The notes under the pieces are model-generated. The model was not told the DNA's origin. It saw only the letters and a list, made by a program, of their open reading frames with translations, and did no database searches. This document shows positions 1 through 10,231 of a stretch of DNA of 64,000 bases, piece by piece. Location: the NCBI GenBank assembly GCA_964030475.1, contig CAXIPT010000008.1, forward strand, positions 4,278,568 through 4,342,567, in the 5' to 3' direction. The DNA is from Tethya wilhelma. Lineage: Eukaryota > Porifera > Demospongiae > Tethyida > Tethyidae. Position 1 is the first letter of the stretch. Every line of letters starts with the position of its first letter. A program made the translations under genes and the position numbers.

Positions 1-167
1 TGAGACTCAAACTGAAACAGATTCCGATTCCAAACAAACTTGAGCAGCATGCACAACGTACAACCCAATATATCTTTCTTCCTCTCTGCTAGAAATAATG
101 TCACTTCTCCATTCAATGTTATTTATTGTCGATTCATTCAAGTATAATGTGTAAGAAAATAGTATCT

Positions 168-342
168 CTATGATTTCAGTTCTTCTAAGCTTGGCATATT
201 ACTGACAGTGAAATCTGCTAGCATTTGTCCATAAGCTTTTCCTTGAGGGTCAAATCTCAGTGAGGACACACCCCCTCCTCCAAGGCACTTGGTGAGTACA
301 AAGTTCACAGCATCAATGCCTGGAAGATCATATCTTCAACCA

Positions 343-392
<50 letters not shown>

Positions 393-3300
393 GAGCTAAA
401 CTTCAACACCTTACAAAACTGTTCAACAATTACCTCTCAACTTTTGAATCATCTTCTAGGAAATGTTGGAAATATCTTTGAACAGCATCAGTGCTGAGTG
501 CTTGTCTGATGTAGGGAAGATACCTTGGATGACGGGCTATTACACCTGGATTAAAAGGACAATAGTGACACATGAGCGGGGCTATTAAACCTATAGTAAG
601 ATGTACCAATGTTAGTTGAGTCTCCTTTATCACCACTTCTGAGAAATGCTAACTCTTCCAGACGGTAACTGTGACAACCAGAAACCAATTCCCCAGACTC
701 AACGACAGGGGCACCCTCCTGGAACTGTAATGAGGAAGTGGGTCGAGTCTCAGGACTTGAATCGGGTTCAGACTTGACCAGTTCTCCATTCAAATGAAGA
801 GTCACCTATATAGATCAAGACACATACATCATGCAAGCATGGCCACACATAGTGAGAGCTAATGTAAAATGGCCTTACGGGAAGCTGTGACTTTGGGTAG
901 AGAAAAGAGAACAATCTCAGAACAGGTGTACTAAATGTGTGAGTGAAAAAAAATGTCTTATTCAATTTATTTGTGAATTGAAAACAAAGACTACTAATTA
1001 CACTTTTGGTCTTCCTCCCACAAGCATGGCAAACCCAGGTGCCATTCCAGTACCAGCTGGAGCTATTTCTCTCGAGAAGATCTCCAGTGCCTTTCTGTCC
1101 TTGTGCTTCACTGCCAGCCACATCATCACCTCCCTTGGAGAGAGGGACTCCTGGCCATAGGACCTCTCTGTTCCTATCACCTGGACATCAGGTGCACATC
1201 AATTAGGAGTAGAGCTAGCTATACCGTAGTCTAAAGCCTGGTTGACAATATGCTACATCACGCAAATAATTTTTGCATGTAAATGCACCCATAGATATGC
1301 ACCGATCGAATATGCACTTTTTTTTTATTCTGCATTAATGTCTTATATTGTGCCATGTCACCCAATGTGAAGTTTTATTGTACAGTATATTTTTTTGTGG
1401 ACCAACCTTTAACTAAGTCTTACCGTATAGCAGGAAATTTTCGTGGGGGAAAATTTTTTGCGAATTTTGCAGTTTGGCAGCTTTCTGCGAAATTTTTCCC
1501 CCACGAAATTTGTAAGGTACAAGGTCGTCATGCAATGTTGAGACGCAATCCACGAAAATTTTCCCCGCGAATTTCTCTTCAGGACGAAAACGCAAAAATT
1601 TTCTCCCATGAAAAATTCCCACTATACGGTATATAAGAGTACAATCATGCTTATATACTCACATGAACATTAGTCTGGGTATAATCATCCATTCCTAAAT
1701 ATTTGAACATTGCTCGTGTTCTGTAGAGACAGAGACAAGCAATTGTTTCAGTCACATAACCAGTGGTTTACATGACAACAAAACAAACTCACTCTCACCT
1801 CTTGAGAATAGCATCAGCTGTCTTCTTAGCCTTCTCTGGAGATCTTGGTCCAACAACACCCACCACCGCCACTGCCTTGAATCCATCGGCATACGTCGCA
1901 CTAACCTGACAGACGGTCATGAGAGAAAGAGAAACTTAAATTATTTTTTCACCAGGTTGACTCAATATTGAAACTGAAACTGACCTTGTAGTCATCTGTT
2001 GGCGGACTCCCTGTTGCTCCACTCACTAAAACACTCTCTCCATGGGTCAGCTCCTCAATGCTGACATTGCTGAAGTCACAGATCACATCGGGAAGTACGT
2101 AACTCTTAGGATCACCTATTTCGTACACCAGTTGCTCGGCAACAGTTGCCTTGGAAACCAGACCTCCGGTTTTAGGTGGCTTAGTGAGGATAAAGTCTCC
2201 ACCACTACTGCACTCAACAATGGGGAAACCCATCTTGTCCCTGTAATTATGAGCGTATCATACTAATGGATACGCATGCATACATGCATACACCAGTGAG
2301 TGTTTCCATAGCAACTCACCACCCATCAACTTGGTCCCAATCAGTGAAGATTCCACCAGTAGATTGAGCTCCACACTCGATGAGGTGCCCAGCAAGACTG
2401 CCAGCTGCTAGCTGATCAAAATCAGTTCTCCTCCAACCAAACTACAGAGAAACAAAAACAGAAAAATTTTTTTAAAATATTGATAGTTTTAACAGTTTTG
2501 TTTTACCTCATGAATCAATGGAGCCAGTGCTAATGCAGAGTCCACACATCTCCCAGTGATCACAATGTCCGCACCCTGATCAAGAGCCTCTGCTATGGGG
2601 AAGGCACTATAGGGAGAACATGCAATATACATTCACATGCATTGCCCATGACAGCCATCATGATAATAAACTCACCCAAAGTACGCATTCATACTGTGGA
2701 GAGTTTTGGGAAGCGGCTGGTTGTGGTACATATCTCTGACTCCCAGCTGTTTCACTTCTTCTAGCTAGACCGACCATATACAGACATTGTCTTACAAGAG
2801 GTCAAAGTTCGTCTAGTTGATGCTAACCTTATACATAAGACTGTCTCCAGTTACCATAGCAACGGAAAGCTCCACCCCCTGTTCTTTGGCAATGCTCTTC
2901 AGAGCTGCTGCACATGTTTCAGGATTGACTCCACCTGCATTCGAAATGACCTTTATGCCTTGTCTCTTGACCTCTTTCAACAGCGGCTTCAAACTCTGAA
3001 GGAAATCAGGAGGGTAGCCCAGCTCCTGAAAAATACAATTTGCAATACCAGTTGAAATTGCACGAAAAGTTTCAGATTCTTAGCATTTATATTGTGTTCT
3101 TTACTGGAGACTTTGACTTTGCAGCTGTGAGAAGAGACATGGTTATTTCTGCAAGGTAGTCTGACACTAGGTAGTTGATATTGCCATGATGAACGAGTTG
3201 GGGAGCTGCACAGATACATGGGATGGAACATATGTGAACTGTTGACCTTTGAGACTTCACAGTGTCAGACCTGCAGTGGCAGAGTCTCCCCAGAATCCAG

Positions 3301-3433
3301 ATGAACAGCCAATCCTCACTGTATCTCCTTGCAGAGGGCTACTGGAGAGGAGTCTAGTTGTTGAAAGAGCTCTGTACACACTCCATGACTTACAGAAGGA
3401 GCCAATTTCCAAGGAAGCTACCCGAGAAACCAT
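168..3433 (-). CDS. AtuA/DUF1446 family protein, probably mitochondrial
   Basis: Multi-exon gene. The start at 3433 is followed by an arginine/serine-rich leader ([12 protein letters not shown]) that resembles a mitochondrial targeting peptide, then the family N-terminus [17 protein letters not shown]. Later exons give [19 protein letters not shown] (about 3210-3103), [19 protein letters not shown] (about 2960-2890), and [20 protein letters not shown] with [20 protein letters not shown] (2230-2000). The C-terminal ferredoxin-fold AtuA-like domain is seen as [16 protein letters not shown] (about 660-610) and in the last exon as [20 protein letters not shown]; the stop is at 168-170. The bacterial namesake acts in acyclic terpene utilisation, but the role of animal members is not established, so I assign only the family. 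Both family domains are present. The gene is head-to-head with the transporter starting at 3519. Confidence 0.85.
343..389. repeat. (GA)n microsatellite
   Basis: A GA-rich run lies in the intron just upstream (in gene orientation) of the last AtuA exon. Confidence 0.9.
1421..1631. mobile_element. MITE-like foldback element, ~210 bp
   Basis: The ends are inverted copies of taccgtatag (1421-1430 and 1622-1631). Behind them lie longer imperfect inverted arms: gaaattttcgtgggggaaaa on the left, matching the complement of the right-hand segment that ends aaaaattcccactatacgg. The outermost TA on each side may be a TA target-site duplication, as in Tc1/mariner-derived MITEs. There is no coding capacity. 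It sits in an AtuA intron. Confidence 0.7.
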
Positions 3434-3518
3434 CTCTTGTCATGGAGGTGTGGCATTATTTAGAACAAAACCTGCACCGCCCACGCATTCACTGTACTGA
3501 GCGGCTGTGTTGAGAAAT
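3434..3518. promoter_or_regulatory. Bidirectional promoter interval (AtuA / MFS 1)
   Basis: Only 85 bp separate the divergent start codons at 3433 (-) and 3519 (+), so both 5' UTRs and core promoters must overlap or lie inside each other's transcribed region. I see no TATA box. Confidence 0.5.
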
Positions 3519-4844
3519 ATGGCGAAGTGGTACGTGCTGTTTTGCTCGGCTTTGGTGTCCTTGAGCGGATTTCTTTGGGGATATGATGTCGGGTAAGAAA
3601 CTCTTCTTGTCTGCTAACTTTTGTGTGTACATGTATGAAAAAACTAAGGGCCAAATCAGTTTTTTTTTTTTTTTGCTTGTTTCCAATAATATTCGCGTGT
3701 GGGAAATTTTGCGGTTTGGCTGCCTCTGCAAATTTTATAATCAGTACATGTACATGAACCTAAATCAGTCAATGAGCCTCGGTAGTGCTAATAATTTGTT
3801 TCAGATTCTGTTTTGTTCTGTTGTGGCAGGACCAGTATGAAATCCACAAATTATGTGTCGTGGATACTGCATTCCTGCAAAGCCAAATTAAAATTGTATC
3901 TATCTATCTATCTATCTAATATGTGCAGTTCAGTGAATGGGGTGAAGGAGATGCCTGGTTTCCGTGCCACCCTCAACATTTCTTACACTGTGGTGCAGTC
4001 TCCATCAGCAGGGGCTGGCAATGGAACAGCAGAACAGTGCAGCTCTTCAGATGATGTGGAAACAAGTGCTCTGCTAGTACGACCCATTTCACACTACACT
4101 CACTCACTCACTGCTTGCTTGGGAAGAAATCTTTAATTGATGCACACAGACCCATAGATAGGAATTATCATGGATTCACGTACTGCCAGAGTTGGCTGTT
4201 GTAAATTGTCTTGGAGTGTTTTTGTTTACTGCATATCCTAATAACCAATGGCACAATAGGTAGCCAATAGAACCTTATACTACCAGCTTTAGTTACTTGA
4301 AGCACATCCATAATGGTCAACTTAGTGATAAAGCAACTGCATTCTCTTTCTATCTTAGTCTTCTACCACTAACCTAGCTGACACACACATCCATCATCTT
4401 CTCTCTCTCTTATGTGTTTCTTCTCTCCTCAGGGACTCATTGTGACTGTCCTCATCATTGGTAGCTTCATTGGCTCCCTCTTGTCAGGAGCTCTCTCTGA
4501 CTTGGTTGGAAGGAAAGTCACGTTGCTCATTGGTGCTGCCTTCTGTCTTCTTGGAGGCCTTCTTCAAACTGGCACTTTCTTTATCTGGTGGGTTGTACAA
4601 TCACAACTAGTTCCTGTGGTTTTAAAAGTTCATTGCTGTATATCCTACTTTTATGGTTATGTTTGTAAAAATATGGGCTGTTTTGAGTTGCTGAGGTAGC
4701 TGAAATGTAAGGCTTTGCCATTGTTTAACAGGCATTTTCCCACATCCCATTGTCTGTTGTTTCAGGATGATGATTCTTGGAAGAACCAGTTATGGATTAG
4801 GGGCTGGGTAAGTGTATCAGCTATCAAAACACTGCAAAGTGTTT

Positions 4845-4941
<97 letters not shown>

Positions 4942-6791
4942 CTTGCCTTGATATTCACAACTTGACAGCATCTTCTTCCAAGTGACTCCAGTGTACCTTG
5001 CTGAGATAGCACCACGGGAGCTAAGAGGGAGGCTAGTGTCTGGCATGTATGTGCTCTCCAACACAGGCATCATGGTCAGTGAGACTAGCTGAATGGTAAT
5101 TAGAGTTACATTTCTTTTCAATTTGCAGTGTGGTATCCTAATCAACATTCTCTCTGCACACTACTGGTTTGGGTGGAGGATCACACTGGCTATACCTGTT
5201 CTAGTGGCACTCTTATTGCTCATCACTGGCTCAATATTTCTTCCCCGATCCCCAAGGTTTGGTTCCAAGAATGGGTCTGGAATTCGGTTTGGCATGCAAA
5301 CTATACTGCTAGGTATTTGATGAAGAAGCAGAAACACTCGGAGGCGCTGAGGGTACTCAAGAGGATTCATAAAGATGGTGCCATTGCTGAGAGAGAGGTT
5401 GAAGACATTAGGAAAAGTCTTGATAGCGTCGTGAAAGATAAACTGTTTGATACTTTGAAACATTTATTGAAATGGACTGTAATGCAGAGGTATATTTATC
5501 GCATAATCTTTCCATGGCAACCACCTTTAAACATCCCCCTGTAGAATTATGATTGGTTTCTTGTTGCAATTTATTGTGAGACTTGCTGGCAGCATGCTTA
5601 TCTGGTAAGTGCTGTGTCCCATTCCCATTCCACTATGTCTCATTCCTATACCATTAAAAATTGACTCTTGTGTCAAAAACAGGTACTACTCTGTGACACT
5701 CCTCTGTCGTATTGGTATCCAAGGGTATCTAGGTAGCATTGCACTAGGAGGATCAGTGTGGCTCACACAGTTCATTGGAATAGCGCTAGTGGACAAGGTT
5801 TGCTAGATTTCACTGTTAAAGATGCTCTGTTGTAAACTAGTTGTTTCCTCTAGGTTGGGCGTAAGCCTATTCTTCTTGTGTGTGCTGTCTGTATGGTGGT
5901 GTTTGTGGTGGCCATTGGAACACTTGTCCTGGTGTTCAACTTGGAGGAGGGCCTAGAAGATGGCCTCACTCGTGAGCAGACCATTGCTGGCTACTTTGTG
6001 CTGGTCTTCATGGCTCTCTTCATCAGCATCTACTCTCTGTCCTATGGGTAGGTGGAATGGTATCAGTAACAAGTGATACTCAAGTCTTACACCAGCTGTG
6101 TGTGTGTGTGCGTGCATAGTAAACCTTAATTATCTGTGGTATATATATTTGCAGGAATGTTCCTAGTGTTATATGCAGTGAAATCTTTCCATTGAGGGTC
6201 AGAGGTGAGTGAAACTCATTTATTTTTGATAATATCTTGTTTAGAATTGACAGTTAATGTATGTCAACAAACGATACTCATTTCTCTGACGGCCTATCCA
6301 TCTCCCCACCTCAGGTATCTCCACAGCACTCTCCTACACAGGAATGTGGATAGGTGCTGTGGCCGTGAGTCAAATCTCCCCCGTCCTCATAGTCTCCCCT
6401 CTCGGGGTCCATGGCACCTACTACCTCATGGGAGGAGTGGCTGTCATACTTTTCATCTTTGTCCTCTTCCTCATCCCAGAAACAAAAGTAAAGTTATCAC
6501 CAATTTAAAGTGTTTTGACTCGATCTGGATTGCATACAATGAATGCAGGGAAGGAGTCTTGAAGAAATTGATGTGCTGTTTAGTCAGTCTCTCTGGAAGA
6601 GAGCTAATCTTGCCGGTTGCTGGAATTGGAGGTGCTGTCGAGAGAGGGGTGTCTATCGGGTCCCCTCAGAGGAGGAGGATGGAGAGCCTCTGCAGCTGTC
6701 ATTTAGTTCAAAGTCCAATAGCAGTGAATCATTGGAGAGTAGCAGTGGTAGCAGTGATGGACAGAGACCAATGTTTGATTCAATGCTTTAA
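3519..6791 (+). CDS. MFS sugar-transporter-like protein, tandem copy 1
   Basis: About 13 exons. Exon 1 reads MAKWYVLFCSALVSLSGFLW then GYDVG (TM1). Exon 2 (to 4076) starts with NGVKEMPGF and holds an N-glycosylation-rich loop (NIS, NGT). Exon 3 (4433-4587) has the A-motif-like DLVGRKVTL. Later exons give PVYLAEIAPRELRGRLVSG (about 4985), LPRSPR (about 5250), GRKPILLVCAVC (about 5858), ICSEIFPLRVRG (about 6170), FLIPETK (about 6470) and a serine-rich cytoplasmic tail ending at 6791. These motifs place it in the sugar porter (SLC2-like) branch of the major facilitator superfamily, predicted in a membrane with 12 helices. The QQxxGxN motif typical of GLUTs is absent: the TM7 region reads LLQFIVRLAGSMLIW. 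Substrate unknown. It is the first of three or more tandem relatives. Confidence 0.85.
3896..3919. repeat. (TCTA)n short tandem repeat
   Basis: A tctatctatcta run lies just upstream of the exon 2 acceptor of transporter copy 1. It is absent at the equivalent site in copy 2 (about 8170). Confidence 0.85.
4849..4940. repeat. Compound (CT)n(CA)n microsatellite
   Basis: A long CT run passes directly into a CA run within an intron of transporter copy 1. Translated frames through it are low-complexity artefacts. Confidence 0.95.
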
Positions 6792-7820
6792 AACGTGTAT
6801 GCACATGTGTGTAATGTAAATATCACTGCACTAATCATGGAGCTTCAAGTTATATATAGTGTTTTTTATTTTGTGACTATTATAACTACCTTACCATAAT
6901 GAAAGCACCACTGTGTGGTGCATAAGCCTCGGCACCCTAGCTAGCACACTTACGTATACACTGTGTAAAAGAGTGTATTATATACCTACACATATGGCCC
7001 AGGTGTATCAACATGTAAAACAAATCTACCATGCAATCATAGTAGGCCCAAGTTAGCCTATAGTCCCCAGGCTCCTCAGCTTAGTAGCCAGTCAGGCATG
7101 CAGTGAAGTTCACTGATACAAACAACACATATCTAAGCTCAGTACTAGATCATATAAATGACACAGTTCAGTCCTCATCCGTCATCATATATGATTGCAG
7201 TCTCAGTTTGACCAAGCAACAGTAAGAACAGTACTAAATCATACATTCACAGTTCTACAAAGTGTTATCTCACTTGAGTTACTTACTTGACCAAGCAGCT
7301 ATCTGATTTTATAGTGAACTGGCCTGGCCCAGCACTCTACATCACTCATCCCATGCAAGCTCAACTGTATTTCTAGATAACGCACATCACATGGGGCGTG
7401 ATCGATGGGTGCGGTTTCGAAGCCTAAGCGCTCAGAGATGCACAAAAGCCTCAGATCTCAGAAACTACAGCGTTTTGCAAGATTCTACACGTCAAATTTC
7501 AAGATAATTTCGATTAATGAACGTAAGTACCTTCCATTTCGACTCTACAGCTGCCGTTCTTCAGATAACTTAGTAACAGACGGACAGACGCACACACAAA
7601 ACGACTACCATAACCCTCTGCACGTGCTACGCACGTGCCGAGGCTTAATTATATTGGCTCAGGAGGTGTGGCATTTACGCATTCGTGAATCGAATGCGGC
7701 TGGCCCTGGCCTGCTGAGTATTCTGTATGAGTAATACTCATACAGAACTCAGTTTCCTGCAGCTGGTTGGCTTTCAGTGTGGTTGTGAGGCTTAAGTTAG
7801 GCAGTTGCTGTGTAAGGAAT
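6792..7820. other. Intergenic region between transporter copies 1 and 2, with a dispersed-repeat-like stretch
   Basis: No gene is recognisable. The stretch at about 7560-7640 contains cacaaaacgactaccataac followed by the inverted pair gcacgtgc-tac-gcacgtgc. The complement of its core (gttatggtagtcgttttg) recurs at about 47088-47105 beside the outer end of the right palindrome arm, so it looks like part of a dispersed repeat. Confidence 0.45.
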
Positions 7821-10154
7821 ATGGCGAAGTGGTACGTGCTCTTTTGCTCTGCCTTGATGTCCTTGAGCGGATTTCTCTGGGGATATGATATCGGGTAAGA
7901 AAAATTCCATGTCCCAGATTCATTGTTGTATGATTGTGGTAGCCCAGCATAATATTATGCATAAATTTCGTTAATAATATCATCTATCCATGGATATACA
8001 TCTATATAATTATCAAATGTCATTCTGAGATATATATATTTGTGATTTTAATTTTTTTTTTTTTTTTGCCTTCTCTGTTGCCACTGATTGGCTCAGTTCA
8101 AGTTGGCTGCCTCTGCATTAATATCAGTACATGATCGAACCATATTGACCTTGTAGTGCAAATGTATGTAATAATATTATGTGCAGTTCAGTGAATGGGG
8201 TGAAGGAGATGCCTGGTTTCCGTGCCACCCTCAACATTTCTTACACTGTGGTGCAGTCTCCATCAGCAGGGGCTGGCAATGGAACAGCAGAACAGTGCAG
8301 CTCTTCAGATGATGTGGAAACAAGTGCTCTGCTAGTACGACCCNCATTTTCCCCACACAGCGACTGCCGAAACCTCACAACCAAGAAACTTAGAGAGAAA
8401 CTGGAATACTCAGCAGGGCCAGCCAGCCAGGTTTTGTTTGTTGAGGTTTCATTATGAATGCGTGGGCGGTGTTGATGCCACACCTCCTAAGCCAATTATG
8501 GTACAATAGTCGCAAAATAATTAAAACATTGAAACTCCATCTACTTTACAGTCACATATGTGCATACAGTTTTAAAGCATTGAGTCAAACATTGGTTTCA
8601 TTTCTCTGTCCATCACTGCTACCACTTCTACTCTCCAACGATTCACTACTATTGGACTTTGAACCAAATGACAGCTGCAGAGGCTCTCCATCCTCCTCTT
8701 CTGAGGGGACCCGATAGACACCCCTCTCTTGACAACACCTCCAATTCCAGCAGCCGGCAAGATTAGCTCTCTTCCAGAGAGACTGACTGAACAGCACATC
8801 AATTTCTTCAAGACTCCTTCCCTGCATTCATAAATGATTGGAATCATTGGACACAATCCAGAGTGAGTCAAAACACTTTAAATTGATGATAATAACTTTA
8901 CTTTTGTTTCTGGGATGAGGAAGAGGACAATGAAGAAGAGAATGACAGCGACTCCTCCCATGAGGTAGTAGGTGCCGTGGACTCCGAGAGGGGAGACTAT
9001 AAGGACGGGGGAGATTTGACCTGCGGTCAAAGCACCTATCCACATTCCAGTGTAGGAGAGTGCTGTGGAGATACCTGAGGTGGTTGGGTGGGTGGGTAGA
9101 AAGTGAGTACTGGTTGTTGATATCATACGTACGGTAGTACGTATAGTAGGAATGGGCCGACTGTCCCATAGACACAATACAAAATGTTGGTCACTATAAA
9201 AATCTAGTCAAACAAAATTAAACCTTCAAAGTTGCTCAGAGGCTCTCACCGACAGATTACCAACTGCATGCAAGGCCTAAAACTCACAAAAACTTTTCTC
9301 AGCACTCGTAGAGAGCACTAGTGGGAAGCCACCATAGTGCCATTTTTGTTCTTCTAACGTACGTACGTACTTACTTACTTACGTACTTCCTAACTGACTT
9401 ACTTGAAAAGGATTTCCAGAGAACTAGAATGTCTTGAGCCAACTTTAACAACACAAAGTAAGTTCTTTTCTTGGGTACTATATTCCTTGATACTCGTTTC
9501 AATCTCAAATAGGCCTAAACAAAAACTAGAAAGCTTTAAAACTTAGTGTATAAATTCATGTACTGCAATGCAGCCATCTTAGGTAGGGTTCAAAGGTCAT
9601 CTATCCACGTGGCATTATGCGCATGCGCATTATCCTCATCCAGCATAATGAAATTGTAGCTGCTACTCAAGCTTTTTGTAGGGACTAACCAGTCTCTAAT
9701 AGTTTCCACACTGTAGTGTTGAAAAAAGTGAATGAACAAGTAGTAAAAATTTCAAAAAAATAAGTAGTGTAGGAATGGGCAGTGCGGTAAAAAGTATTGG
9801 AACAAGGCATGTCTCAATTTCGGCACATGACTACTTCATTTTTTATACCTAATTCTTGGCCAGCATGCAGTCCAGTTTAAGTTGCCTGTCTTGTTATGGT
9901 TTACTTCACTGCTTAGCCAACTGATTAGTAGGAATTTGAACGAATGCAACAATAAGATATGGTACTATAGTAGTACAGATAATATAATTGGATGCATTTA
10001 TGACACCAAGGATCCATAATTCATTAGGGATCAAGAATAATCAAAAAATGAAGTAGTCATGTGCCGAAATTGAGACATGCCTTGTTCCAATACTTTTTAC
10101 CGCACTGCCCATTCCTACACCACTTATTTTTTTGAAATTTTTACTACTTGTTAN

Positions 10155-10231
<77 letters not shown>

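Larger units (their letters stand above)
8345..10153. other. Gap-bounded contig in probable wrong orientation or from a third transporter copy
   Basis: This piece is flanked by single Ns on both sides and sits inside transporter copy 2. Its only coding content is minus-strand terminal exons of the same transporter family. Between about 9230 and 9734 I see no gene, only a short GTAC/TTAC-rich stretch near 9357-9390. Confidence 0.65.

Noticed and set aside
4762..5148. Minus-strand open frame rich in alternating Arg-Glu and Cys-Val
   Set aside because: It is a translation of the (CT)n(CA)n microsatellite and transporter exons in the wrong frame.
8582..9080. A separate minus-strand gene
   Set aside because: Only the last two exons of the transporter family are present, bounded by scaffold Ns, so it is a fragment rather than an independent gene.
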